From NCBI RefSeq assembly GCF_015277775.1, contig NZ_CP063849.1, positions 558,001 through 622,000 on the forward strand: DNA of 64,000 nucleotides, in the 5' to 3' direction. Below, one piece after another: positions 53,538 through 62,118 of this stretch; the stretch's first letter is position 1; the number at the start of each line of letters is the position of its first letter. The notes under the pieces are model-generated. The model made no database searches, was not told where the DNA came from, and saw only the letters and a list, made by a program, of their open reading frames with translations. Made by a program: the position numbers and the translations under genes. Origin of the DNA: Paludibaculum fermentans (GTDB taxonomy: Bacteria > Acidobacteriota > Terriglobia > Bryobacterales > Bryobacteraceae).

Positions 53538-55762
53538 TCGCGGAACGCTGGGCGGCGCTCAAACAACTTTTCGAACAGGCCATGGAGATGGACGAAGCCG
53601 AGCGGCTGGCCTTTGTGGATGGCGCCTGCGCGGGTGATCCGTCGATGGAGCTGTCGCTGCTGCAACTGCTGGCGCACCACGACGCGGCGGCCTCGGTGCT
53701 GGCCGGGCCGGTGCTGTCGATGAAGCGGGCGGCGGAGATTGTGGGTTCCGGCATGCGCACCTTTGTGCCGGGCGAGGTGGTGGCCGGGCGGTTCCGGGTG
53801 GAGCGCTTCCTGGCCGAAGGCGGCATGGGCGAGGTTTACGCGGCAGCGGACCTGGAGCTGGGCGGGCAGGTGGCGCTCAAGACGATCCGGCCCCTGCTGA
53901 CCCGCAGCGAGGAGATTCTGGCGCGCTTCAAGCAGGAGATCCAGTTGGCCCGGCTGGTGACGCACGCGCATGTGGCGCGGGTCTACGATCTGTTCCGGCA
54001 CGAGGTGGAGCTGGACGGGCAGCGGCGGTCGATTGTGTTCCTGTCGATGGAGCTGCTGGATGGCGGGACGCTGGCCGAGCGCTTGCGCCGGGAGGGTCCG
54101 CTGAAGCATGAGCATGCCCTGGTGGTGGCGCGGCAACTGGCGGCGGCGTTGGATGCGGCGCACGCGGCGGGTGTCGTGCACCGCGATTTCAAGAGCGGCA
54201 ATGTGGTGCTGGCGCGAAACCTGGACGGCAGCGAACGGGCCGTGATTATGGACTTCGGGTTATCGGCGGCGGCGCGCCCGTTGCCGGAGAGCCCGTTGAG
54301 CGAATGGGACTCGGGGCGCATGGAGCGGGGTGCGATGGAAGGCACGCCGATGTATATGGCTCCGGAGCAGGTGGGCGGCGCGCCGGTGGGGCCGGCGGCG
54401 GACATCTACTCGTTCGGGATCGTGGTGTACGAGATGCTGGCCGGGCAGCCGCCGTTCCAGGGCACGACATCAATGGAGACGGCGTGGCTGCGGATGACAC
54501 AGGACGCTCCGGCGTTGCACGGCGTGCCGCGGCGCTGGAATGACGCGGTGCAGGCGTGCCTGACGCGCGATCCGGCGGGCCGGCCGGCCAGTGCGGAGGC
54601 CGTGGTGCGGCGGATGGAAGGGCGGTTTGCGTGGACCGCGGCGCGGCGGCGGGCGGCTCTCGCTTTGGCGGCGATGGTCCTGATCGCCGTGGCCGTGTGG
54701 GTGGTACGGCGGCCGCATCAACCTACAGCCGAGGCGCTGCTGGCGGCGGACGTGGCGCGGGTGAAGCAGAGTGCTCAGACGAAGCAGGGGCACGTCGAGG
54801 CGGTGGAGGGGTTCCGGAAGGCGACGGAGCTGGATCCGCAGTGGGCGCAGGCCTGGGCGGAGCTTTCGTACGAGTATGCGACGGCGGCCAACGCGGCGTC
54901 GCTGCCTCCGGCGCTGGCCACGAAGGAGGCGCGGCGGGCGGCGGCCGAGGCGATCCGGCTGGACAGTCATTCGAGCCGCGCATATGGGGCGCTGGGGTGG
55001 GTGCAGTCGCTGGATCTGGAGGAGTGGCCGAAGGCGGAGCAGTCGTTTCAGCGGGCCGTGGAACTGGATGCGAACGACTGGCAGATCCATTACTGGTTTG
55101 GAGTGCACCTGCGGAAGCGGGGCCGGTATCGGGATGCCGAGACGCACGACCGCCTGGCGCTGACACTGAGCCGCCAGAAGGAGCCGATGGTGTGGTGCGA
55201 GTTGGCGTTCCTCTACTGGACGTCGGGGCGGCTGGACCGCATGCAGCAGCACCTGCGCGAGCAACTGGTGGCGTTTCCGAATTTCGGGCTGACGCGGTAT
55301 CTGAATGCCCGGCTGCTGAAGCACCAGGGGCGCTATGCGGAGGCTCAGGAAGAGCTCGACTTCACGGCGAAGCTGCAGTACCCGGCGGTGACGGTGATGG
55401 CGGAGCGGGCGTCGTTGGAGGCGTTTCGCGGACGGCCGGACGAGGCGCGGCGGCTGCTGGCGCGGCTGGAGGAGATCTCCAGGACGGGCTCCGTCGACGG
55501 GCTGCTGATTGCGGGCGTGTACGCGCAACTGGGCGATGCGGACCAGGCGATGGCGTGGCTGGATCGCGCTTACGAACGGCGGGATACGACGCTGCTGTCG
55601 ATTGCGACGAGTCCGGTGCTGAAGCCGCTGCATGGCGATGCGCGGTTTGTGGCGCTGCTGCGGCGGCTGCACTTCGACGATCAGATCATGCAGCAGATGG
55701 GGTTCAATTCGTCCTCGGTCAGCGGCGCGGGCAGCCAGCCGAGGCGCGGCGGGCAGTCGTAG
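53534..55762 (+). CDS. transmembrane Ser/Thr protein kinase with C-terminal TPR region
   Basis: 742 residues from the ATG overlapping the sigma gene. An N-terminal ~75 residues (ERWAALKQLFEQAMEMDEAE) is a helical segment common ahead of these kinases. The kinase domain shows a glycine loop (LAEGGMGEVYAA), Lys116, Asp218 (HRDFKSGN), MDFG and YMAPEQ. A membrane helix (ALALAAMVLIAVAVWVV) lies near 375-393. Tetratricopeptide-like repeats follow to the end (EGFRKATELDPQWAQAWAEL; EQSFQRAVELDANDWQIHYW; GVYAQLGDADQAMAWLDRAY). The last ~25 residues read into the overlapping ycaO gene. Signal and substrates unknown. Confidence 0.92.
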   Translation: MIAERWAALKQLFEQAMEMDEAERLAFVDGACAGDPSMELSLLQLLAHHDAAASVLAGPVLSMKRAAEIVGSGMRTFVPGEVVAGRFRVERFLAEGGMGEVYAAADLELGGQVALKTIRPLLTRSEEILARFKQEIQLARLVTHAHVARVYDLFRHEVELDGQRRSIVFLSMELLDGGTLAERLRREGPLKHEHALVVARQLAAALDAAHAAGVVHRDFKSGNVVLARNLDGSERAVIMDFGLSAAARPLPESPLSEWDSGRMERGAMEGTPMYMAPEQVGGAPVGPAADIYSFGIVVYEMLAGQPPFQGTTSMETAWLRMTQDAPALHGVPRRWNDAVQACLTRDPAGRPASAEAVVRRMEGRFAWTAARRRAALALAAMVLIAVAVWVVRRPHQPTAEALLAADVARVKQSAQTKQGHVEAVEGFRKATELDPQWAQAWAELSYEYATAANAASLPPALATKEARRAAAEAIRLDSHSSRAYGALGWVQSLDLEEWPKAEQSFQRAVELDANDWQIHYWFGVHLRKRGRYRDAETHDRLALTLSRQKEPMVWCELAFLYWTSGRLDRMQQHLREQLVAFPNFGLTRYLNARLLKHQGRYAEAQEELDFTAKLQYPAVTVMAERASLEAFRGRPDEARRLLARLEEISRTGSVDGLLIAGVYAQLGDADQAMAWLDRAYERRDTTLLSIATSPVLKPLHGDARFVALLRRLHFDDQIMQQMGFNSSSVSGAGSQPRRGGQS

Positions 55763-57366
55763 AGACGGCCGGGCGCGCGGCGGTTCCAGATGTGGCGCAG
55801 GCCGGGCACGATGGCGCGCGCGGTATGGAGTAAAACATCCGGGCGGCTGTGATCCACGGCGTAGGCGCGAAGTCCGGCGGCTTGCAGCGTTTCCAGGATT
55901 AGTTCAATTTGCGCGAGGGTGGTGAGCGGCGGCGGCTCGGGCGGCGCGTCGACTTCCCCGTGGGGCTCCAGGTAAGGCTGCGTGGCGAGGGTCTCCCGCA
56001 GGAGCCAGGGGCGGAGCGAGTCCGGCAGGCGGCCGGTGGTCTGGGCGGTGGTCCAGACCTGGGCGGCTTCGCTGGCGGCTTTCCAGGCGGCGACGCGCGG
56101 GGACGGGTGGGCGGCGGAGGCGAAGAGGAGCTCCGAGCCGTCGAGACGCGGGGCTACGGAGACATAGACCGGGATGCCGAAGTCCGTGGTGCAGTCGAGC
56201 AGGTAGAGGCGGCGCCCGATGGCCCGCAGGGACTCGGCGGCGGTGAGGAGCTGCGGGTCGTCGAAGGACTCCAGGCGGACGGCGGGGCGGCGGGCGCGGC
56301 TGTACCACCAGAGCGACATGGCGTCGCGTTCGATCCATTCCAGCAAAGCGTGGGCCAGGGCGTCGTCGAAGGTGCGGCCGCTGCCGCAGCCGATGGTGTC
56401 GGCGCTGGCGAAACGGGGCTCGCCTGGCTGGAACTGGTACCACATGAGGCAACAGGCAGCGGGGACATAGCGGGCTGGGCCGCCGTGGAGGTCGCGGGCT
56501 TCGAGCCAGTCGACGGGGTGAGCGGGATTGAAGGGATCAGGGATGCGAAAGATCTCGTCGGGCAGGGCATTCCAGCGGTCGCGCCGGGCATACTGGGCGC
56601 TGCTGTAGAGCTGGATGGTGTCCGGGTGGAGGATGTCGAGCTCTGAGGTTTTGGCACGAATCAGGGGTTCGTCGCCGCGATAGATGAGGCTGTAGCGTTC
56701 GAGGGCTTCTCCGATGGCGCCGTCGATCGCTTCCGCGGCGGTGCGGCCCCGGCCGTAGGAGGCCTGGCGGCGGAGCAGGGGCCGGGCGCGATGGACGGGC
56801 AGGGGGCTGTTCCAGACCGCGTGGGCGCGGAAGGCTCCGGCGGAGGGGGCGGAGCTGACTTCGACGCGGTTGACGATGCCGGTGAGGGGCGCGCAGTGGG
56901 CCTGGAGAGGGAGGTCTCGCGGGTGTTGGGGGCCGCCGCAGGCATCGCAATTGCGACGCGGGTAGACGTACTGAAACGTGACTTTGGCGGTGGCGTAGTC
57001 GAGGACGGCGACGGTGTTGGGCGGCGGAGTGGCCTGCAGCAGGGCTCCGATCAAAGGAACGGCAGCCGGGGGTGGAGTTTCTTCGGCCTGCTGCCGATGG
57101 AACTGGGTAATCGCGAGCCAGTGAAGTAGGCACTGGCCGCAGGAACCCGAGCCGTGCCAGTGGGCAAGAACGGCGACATCGGTAAACAGGACCAATAGGA
57201 TTGCGGGCTGGGGCCGATGCAATAGGAGATGCCCCAGGTCGTGCAGGCCAAAGCAAAGGCACAAGGCAGAATCTCCGGGCGCCGCGGTCCAATAGGGCGC
57301 GATCTCACTGAGAAACGCGCGGGCGGGCCCGCTCAACAGCGCGGGGCTATGAATTGAGCCTGGCAT
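55681..57366 (-). CDS. YcaO-domain protein with N-terminal zinc domain (azoline-forming RiPP enzyme, TOMM-type)
   Basis: 561 residues. The N-terminal ~160 residues look like the zinc-binding part of TOMM cyclodehydratase C-proteins, with Cys76-x2-Cys79 (SCGQCLLHW) and Cys140-x2-Cys143 (NCDACGG). The YcaO domain follows: SYGRGRTAAEAIDG, with the ATP/Mg residues Glu220 and Glu223 (GEALERYS) and Glu343/Glu346 (LLEWIERDA). YcaO enzymes use ATP to turn peptide Cys, Ser or Thr into thiazoline/oxazoline, or to form thioamides, in ribosomally made peptides. The C-terminal motif, usually Pro-rich and ending in hydrophobic residues, is here LNPICCMI. It is divergent from the 178-aa gene and overlaps the kinase gene by 82 bp. 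No dehydrogenase or protease for a RiPP cluster is seen. Confidence 0.88.
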   Translation of the reverse strand: MPGSIHSPALLSGPARAFLSEIAPYWTAAPGDSALCLCFGLHDLGHLLLHRPQPAILLVLFTDVAVLAHWHGSGSCGQCLLHWLAITQFHRQQAEETPPPAAVPLIGALLQATPPPNTVAVLDYATAKVTFQYVYPRRNCDACGGPQHPRDLPLQAHCAPLTGIVNRVEVSSAPSAGAFRAHAVWNSPLPVHRARPLLRRQASYGRGRTAAEAIDGAIGEALERYSLIYRGDEPLIRAKTSELDILHPDTIQLYSSAQYARRDRWNALPDEIFRIPDPFNPAHPVDWLEARDLHGGPARYVPAACCLMWYQFQPGEPRFASADTIGCGSGRTFDDALAHALLEWIERDAMSLWWYSRARRPAVRLESFDDPQLLTAAESLRAIGRRLYLLDCTTDFGIPVYVSVAPRLDGSELLFASAAHPSPRVAAWKAASEAAQVWTTAQTTGRLPDSLRPWLLRETLATQPYLEPHGEVDAPPEPPPLTTLAQIELILETLQAAGLRAYAVDHSRPDVLLHTARAIVPGLRHIWNRRAPGRLYDCPPRLGWLPAPLTEDELNPICCMI

Positions 57367-57464
57367 GGATCCGTTCGATTGTCACAATCGGCGCAACCGG
57401 CTGGACGCGGGCGTTGGCCTGGCGGTCCAGTTTTTGAGAGTACGGCAAAGGGAGGAAGTGGTTC

Positions 57465-58001
57465 ATGGGCGCGAGAATTGACAAGGGTACGACGGTCACC
57501 ATCGATTTTAGAGAAAAGGACGGCAGCGCGAGCGAGAAGCCCTCGATCGTGACCGAGCATATTGAACTTTTCGGGACCGATCGATGCAATGTGTTGACGA
57601 AGGGCGGGCTCGACATCCCGGCCTACTCCGACTTAGGCAGCCAGGACTGGCTCACCGTGGTGGCGATTGCGGATTCCGTCGAGAATCTCGTGCATTTGAA
57701 GAACTACCTGGGCGAGCAGGAGTACTGCCTGGAGCAGCCGCAGACGTCGGCGTCGAGCTACGGGGTGGCGATTGCGGAGTATAAGGCGGATGGGACGATT
57801 GAGGTGGACAATGGGTGCGTGACGCTGGCGACGGGCAGCGACGTCATCATTCCGCCGGAGGTGACGGGCGGGGCGGCGGCGCTCTATGTGAACGTCAACC
57901 ACATCTACGTGTTCCCTCCGGGCACGCGCATGAGTGCGGATAATCCGTTTGGATTGCCGTGGGCGGCGGTCGCGCCGACTGCCTGCCTTGGCGGCGAGTG
58001 A
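57465..58001 (+). CDS. unknown 178-aa protein divergent from ycaO, possible YcaO substrate or partner
   Basis: 178 residues with a strong AGGGAGGAAG site before the ATG. There is no signal peptide. It has four cysteines (41, 88, 118, 174), a Gly-rich beta-type C-terminal half (VDNGCVTLATGSDVIIPPEV; GAAALYVNVNHIYVFPPGT) and ends in ACLGGE. It is not a typical short precursor peptide, and no leader of the NHLP type is evident, but its position 98 bp from a TOMM-type YcaO makes it the first candidate partner. It may instead be an unrelated structural or regulatory protein. I do not recognise the family. Confidence 0.65.
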   Translation: MGARIDKGTTVTIDFREKDGSASEKPSIVTEHIELFGTDRCNVLTKGGLDIPAYSDLGSQDWLTVVAIADSVENLVHLKNYLGEQEYCLEQPQTSASSYGVAIAEYKADGTIEVDNGCVTLATGSDVIIPPEVTGGAAALYVNVNHIYVFPPGTRMSADNPFGLPWAAVAPTACLGGE

Positions 58002-58023
58002 TCCGGATCGACTGAAGGGACGG

Positions 58024-58052
58024 GCGAGGGCGGCCGGCCGGGCTGCCCTCGC
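58024..58052. terminator. bidirectional terminator-like hairpin between convergent genes
   Basis: An 11-bp stem (gcgagggcggc with gctgccctcgc, one mismatch) and a 7-nt loop lie between the 178-aa gene (stop 58001) and alkaline phosphatase (stop 58068). Without a T-run the termination strength is uncertain, but the position suits both genes. Confidence 0.5.
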
Positions 58053-58067
58053 TGGCGCACCAGTAGC

Positions 58068-59162
58068 CTAGTCGGCCTTCCAGCCGTAGGCGGATAACAT
58101 GATCTGGAACAGATCCGTGTTCACCAGGAAGCCCTTCACCTTGGAGGCTCCCGGGCCTGTTGCGGCTACCAGGACCTGCTCTCCAGAGTGCTTGCCCTGG
58201 ATCACCACACCTTTGTTCGAAACGGGTTTGCCGTCGGCGCCCGGCGTGAAATAGGGCGTGCCCTTGGCGAGGCCGACGGTGCGCAGGTCGAAGGAGTGGT
58301 CGGCCGTGAAAAGGACCAGCGTGTTCGACTGGAGCTTCGTGGCCGTGCTCTCCACCAGTTTGTCGACGACCGGAACACGGCCCAGTCCGCGGTCGATCTT
58401 GTCTGTATGCAGGTCCGACTCGACCATGAGGAAGAAGCCCTTGGGGTTCTTCGACAGGATCTCGATGGCGGCATTTGTGGCGGAGGTGACGTCGAAGTCG
58501 GCGTCGTCGGTGAGCACCACGGCGCGCTTCGTGCCCGGCGGAACGTCCTTCAGCGCGGAGCCGTAGAAGTAGCCCTTATTCTTGAGCTCGGTCTCGATGT
58601 TCTGGCCCAGGGCGGCGGTGGCGGCGGTGATGGCTTTGCGGCCGGGTCCGAAGACGATGTCGACGCCGTCACCGAAGCGCGGCTTCCAGACCTGGGCGAA
58701 GATCTCGCCGATCATTTTGCGGCTGGGGGCGTGGGCATAGCAGGCGGCGGGGGTGGCGTCGGCCATGGGGCTGTTGGAGACGACACCGGTGGAAAGGCCG
58801 TGCTGTTCGGCATATTCGAGGATGGTCTTCAGGGCGGCGCCGCTGGTTTGGCCCGGCGCGGGAACTGTTTCCGAGATGACACCGTTGTTGGTCTTCTGGC
58901 CGGTGACGATGGCGGTCATGCCGGCGGCGGAATCGGTCACCCAGTTGTTGGCGGCCGAGGTATCGGAGAGGCCGATGTTGGGCATGCGCTGGATGAACAG
59001 GGCATTGGGCTTGCCGTAAGCCTGGATGGAGCCGGCATGGAGGGTGGGGATGCCGCCGGCGTCGCCGAGGAAGAGGACGATGTTCTTTGCCTTCTTTTCT
59101 CCAGCACAGACGAGGGTGGAACAGGCCAAGGCGAGGGCCAGCGAGGTACGAAGAATGCGCAC
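58068..59162 (-). CDS. alkaline phosphatase (PhoA family)
   Basis: 364 residues from a GTG at 59162 (a GGAG lies ~12 nt upstream). A signal peptide (LALALACSTLVCA) starts it. Metal-binding and catalytic elements: NIVLFLGDAGGIP, the nucleophile Ser78 in VTDSAAGMTA, DDADFDVTSAT, MVESDLHTDK and FTADHSFDLR with KHSGEQVLVA. These match the alkaline phosphatase family, a periplasmic enzyme that releases phosphate from organic phosphomonoesters using zinc. It is shorter than E. coli PhoA (~470) but in range for compact members. It is divergent from the gene at 59249; no Pho box could be established by eye. Confidence 0.9.
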   Translation of the reverse strand: MRILRTSLALALACSTLVCAGEKKAKNIVLFLGDAGGIPTLHAGSIQAYGKPNALFIQRMPNIGLSDTSAANNWVTDSAAGMTAIVTGQKTNNGVISETVPAPGQTSGAALKTILEYAEQHGLSTGVVSNSPMADATPAACYAHAPSRKMIGEIFAQVWKPRFGDGVDIVFGPGRKAITAATAALGQNIETELKNKGYFYGSALKDVPPGTKRAVVLTDDADFDVTSATNAAIEILSKNPKGFFLMVESDLHTDKIDRGLGRVPVVDKLVESTATKLQSNTLVLFTADHSFDLRTVGLAKGTPYFTPGADGKPVSNKGVVIQGKHSGEQVLVAATGPGASKVKGFLVNTDLFQIMLSAYGWKAD

Positions 59163-59248
59163 GATGATAAGAAACTCCTCTCTTTAGATTAGTGATTCCG
59201 GGCCGCCGAGTTTGGCCTGAGTCGTGCAGGTAGTCATGCCGGATAGCT

Positions 59249-59938
59249 ATGAGAATCGATCGTGCAGGCCAGTCTCTCGGTGAACTGCTCTCGGCCATGG
59301 GCCAGGGCAAAGGATTAACCAGCGCGCTGGAAAACAGCCTCAAGGGCAGCTTTAGCGACGAGTTACAGGCGACCAGCGAGCAGTCGGCAACGGACACTTC
59401 CGGCGAGACGACGACGCTGGGGATGACGCCCTTCCTGGCCGTGGCCCTGGCCGCGAAGAGCGAAGCGTCAAGTTCAGCGGCGGCGAGTCAGAATTCTGAC
59501 ACTACGACGGCGACCAGCGCGGCGAGCGGTTCGGCGGCCGGCAGCACGGCGTCGACGGAGAGCGGCTCAACCATGGCGATCACTTACAGCCTGGACAACA
59601 GCTCGCTGGACCCGAGTCCGGCGGCCCCGTGGAATATGACGCTGGTGAAGCCGTCGGTGCCTTCGGCCCTGGGGCCGGATACGCGCACGGCGCTGAATGC
59701 GGCGTTGACCAAGGCGGGCGTGGATCCGTCGAAGGTCAAGGTCTCCTATTGGGAAGAGCTGGTCTGGTATCCGGGCGGCAACTACATCAACAAGTCGATC
59801 ACGGTGCAGACGCCGAACGGGCAGAAGATGGACTTCGACGCGGCGGCCACGCTGAGGACGCCGGATGTCACGGTTTCGTCGGTCCAGCAGATGCTGCAGA
59901 TGGCGGACGTGACGGCGCCCGAGACCGTGATCAGCTAG
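59249..59938 (+). CDS. Ser/Thr/Ala-rich protein of unknown function
   Basis: 229 residues. The N-terminal ~55 residues are ordinary (LGELLSAMGQGKGLTSALE). A low-complexity Ser/Ala/Thr stretch follows at ~72-107 (SEASSSAAASQNSDTTTATS and onward). The ordered C-terminal part is ~110-229 (LNAALTKAGVDPSKVKVSYW; ELVWYPGGNYINKSITVQTP). No signal peptide is visible. It is convergent with motB, overlapping by 4 bp (the stop codons share ctag). The linker suggests two domains joined flexibly. Not recognised; conservation next to flagellar genes has not been tested. Confidence 0.6.
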   Translation: MRIDRAGQSLGELLSAMGQGKGLTSALENSLKGSFSDELQATSEQSATDTSGETTTLGMTPFLAVALAAKSEASSSAAASQNSDTTTATSAASGSAAGSTASTESGSTMAITYSLDNSSLDPSPAAPWNMTLVKPSVPSALGPDTRTALNAALTKAGVDPSKVKVSYWEELVWYPGGNYINKSITVQTPNGQKMDFDAAATLRTPDVTVSSVQQMLQMADVTAPETVIS

Positions 59939-60744
59939 TGGCGGGCGCCTTCGGCCTTCGGTGCTGACTTGCCTTCGGCGTGACCCTCGGCCGGTGCGGG
60001 CTTGGGGTCTCCGCCCAGATCGTCTTCAAAGCGCACAATGACCGAGACGCGGCGATTGGAGTCGGCCTCGGGATCATCCTTTTTGCGCAGGCGCTGATCG
60101 GCGAAGCCGCGCACCTGGGCGATCTGGTGATTCTCCACTCCGTGGGCGACCATCAGGCGGCGTGCGGCGTTGGCGCGATCGGCGGAGAGTTCCCAGTTGG
60201 AGTAGCCCTCGGGCGTACCGAATGCCTTCGCGTCGGTATGGCCTTCGATGACGAGTTTGTTCTTGAGGTGAGCGAGCTGGGTGGCCAGCATCTCGATCAC
60301 TTCCTTGCCGTCGGCGGTGGGTTCGGGCCGGCCGCGTTCAAAGAAGGTGCTCTTGGCGGACTCCATCAGCTCCACGCGCAGGCCTTCCTCGGTGATGGTG
60401 ATTTCGACGAACTCGCGCAGCTTGTCGAAGTCCTTGATCTCCTTCTTCATGGCGGCCTCGATGCGCTGCTTCAGCTCCGTCATGTCTTCCTTGCGGATGG
60501 AGATGCCTTCGCCACTGGCCGACTTGGTGCTGCCGACCATCTTGCCCTGACCCTTGGGGTCGTTGAAGTAGCCGCCCACGGCCTTCTGGATCTTCTGGTT
60601 GGAGTTGAGCAGCCAGAGGACGATGAATAGGGCCATCATGGCCGTAACGAAGTCGGCGTAGGCGACCTTCCAGGCTCCGCCGTGGTGGCCGCCGTGGACG
60701 ATTTTCTTGACGACAATGATGGGTTGCTGGGAATCGGCTGCCAT
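59935..60744 (-). CDS. motB: flagellar motor stator protein MotB
   Basis: 269 residues. A single N-terminal helix carries the essential proton-conducting Asp31 (AYADFVTAMMALFIVLWLL). A periplasmic OmpA-like peptidoglycan-binding domain follows (VIEGHTDAKAFG; NWELSADRANAARRLMVAHG; DPEADSNRRVSVIV). The C-terminal ~25 residues are Pro/Ala/Glu-rich. With MotA it forms the proton-driven stator that turns the flagellum and anchors it to the wall. It lies 12 bp after motA in the same operon. Confidence 0.95.
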   Translation of the reverse strand: MAADSQQPIIVVKKIVHGGHHGGAWKVAYADFVTAMMALFIVLWLLNSNQKIQKAVGGYFNDPKGQGKMVGSTKSASGEGISIRKEDMTELKQRIEAAMKKEIKDFDKLREFVEITITEEGLRVELMESAKSTFFERGRPEPTADGKEVIEMLATQLAHLKNKLVIEGHTDAKAFGTPEGYSNWELSADRANAARRLMVAHGVENHQIAQVRGFADQRLRKKDDPEADSNRRVSVIVRFEDDLGGDPKPAPAEGHAEGKSAPKAEGARH

Positions 60745-60756
60745 GGCGTCGCTCCC

Positions 60757-61614
60757 TTAGCCGGCGGACTTGCGGCAGGCCTGGTCCATTTCCTTATAGG
60801 TGGGGCGGACGTGCGCGGGGATGGCCCGGCGCGCGGATTCGACGGCGATCAGCGGTGCGATGCCTTTCGTGAACGCGGCGATGCCCTTGCGCAGCACCTG
60901 GTAGTAGTGGGCCTCGGACTCGTTGATCTTGGCCATGTTGGCGGCCAGGGGGCCGACGAAACCGTAGCAGAGCAGAATGCCCAGGAACGTGCCGACAAGA
61001 GCCGCGGCGACCTTGTGTCCCACTTCTTCCGGAGGACCGCCCAGGGCACCCATGGTGATGACGACACCCAGGACGGCGGCCACGATGCCGAGGCCGGGCA
61101 GGCTGTCGGCGACGGTGGAAAGCGATGCCACGGGCACCTCACGCTCGTGCTGCTGGACTTCCATGTCGGACTCCATCATCTGGTCGATGTCGTAGTGGCC
61201 GACCGTGCCGCTGGAGTAGGTGCGCAGCGTGTCGCAGACGAAATCGAGCGCGTGGTGATCGGCGAGCAGCTTCGGGAATTGCGAGAAGACCGAACTGGCC
61301 TTGGGATCCTCGACATCGGCTTCCGCCGCGGCCGGGCCGACCTTGCGGATGTAGACGAAGAGGTCGTACAGCATCTTCAACGTTTCAGTGAAATACGCTT
61401 TGCCGAACTTACTGCCCTTGATGGTGCCGGGCAGGCCCTTCAGGATGGCCATCATGATATGCGGCGGATTGGCGATGAGCAGCGTACCCAGCGCGGCTCC
61501 TCCAATGATGAGCAACTCGGCGGGCTGCATCAGCACCAGCAGGTTGCCCTTCTCCATCAGGTAGCCGCCGATGATCGCACCGATGACGACCAGGACTCCA
61601 GCGATAACCAACAT
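60757..61614 (-). CDS. motA: flagellar motor stator protein MotA
   Basis: 285 residues with four membrane helices: LVIAGVLVVIGAIIGGYLME, ELLIIGGAALGTLLIA, LPGLGIVAAVLGVVITMG and VAAALVGTFLGILLCYGFVG. Conserved features around SLPGLGIVAAVLGVVITM and GALGGPPEEVGHKV mark the family. The large cytoplasmic loop (~70-180) would contact FliG. Proton flow through MotA/MotB produces torque. It is the upstream gene of the pair and follows the small receiver-domain gene by ~24 bp. Confidence 0.95.
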   Translation of the reverse strand: MLVIAGVLVVIGAIIGGYLMEKGNLLVLMQPAELLIIGGAALGTLLIANPPHIMMAILKGLPGTIKGSKFGKAYFTETLKMLYDLFVYIRKVGPAAAEADVEDPKASSVFSQFPKLLADHHALDFVCDTLRTYSSGTVGHYDIDQMMESDMEVQQHEREVPVASLSTVADSLPGLGIVAAVLGVVITMGALGGPPEEVGHKVAAALVGTFLGILLCYGFVGPLAANMAKINESEAHYYQVLRKGIAAFTKGIAPLIAVESARRAIPAHVRPTYKEMDQACRKSAG

Positions 61615-61638
61615 GCTTTTGGATCCTTCCTCTTCTGG

Positions 61639-62046
61639 CTAAACAGGCCGGGTCTGTAATGCGGATTGTCCGGACCGGAGCCCGGCAATCTCTTCGATCT
61701 CCGCCCGGACCACGTCGCGCTTGAGGGGCTTCGACAGGAAGGCGTCCAGACCGCTGGAGAGGAGCCGTTCCACCTGTTCCTCATCCGTGTTGTGAGACAT
61801 ACCGACGAACGGCAGGGCGCTGTACTGCGCGTCCCCGCGCAACTCGGAAAGCAGTTGCGGGCATCCATCCAGATCCAGGTCCACAAAGACCATGTCGAAC
61901 CGCTCCCGGGCCAGCAGGCGGCGGGCTGCCTCCGTGCCGCCGGCGGTGAACGAATGCCGCACGACGGAAGGGTTGGCGCGGAGCGAGGTTTCCACCACGT
62001 GGCGGTCCGCGAATTCATCCATAACAATGAGTGCCGATAAAGACAT
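61639..62046 (-). CDS. stand-alone receiver-domain protein (CheY-like)
   Basis: 135 residues, a single receiver domain. It has the acidic pair in VMDEFAD, phosphoacceptor Asp56 (VFVDLDLDG), a Thr/Ser strand (FVGMSHNTDE) and the conserved Lys in FLSKPLKRD. It should be phosphorylated by a chemotaxis or other histidine kinase and act by protein contact, since it has no output domain. Its place between flhB and motA suggests a role at the flagellar motor or its assembly. The 72-bp gap to flhB is larger than other spacings in the block. Confidence 0.9.
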   Translation of the reverse strand: MSLSALIVMDEFADRHVVETSLRANPSVVRHSFTAGGTEAARRLLARERFDMVFVDLDLDGCPQLLSELRGDAQYSALPFVGMSHNTDEEQVERLLSSGLDAFLSKPLKRDVVRAEIEEIAGLRSGQSALQTRPV

Positions 62047-62118
62047 GCTTTGTTTTTCGATTCATTTCTCTATCGCAGTCCGTTCGGAAGAGTTGAGCGA
62101 ATCTCGACGAATCCGTCC

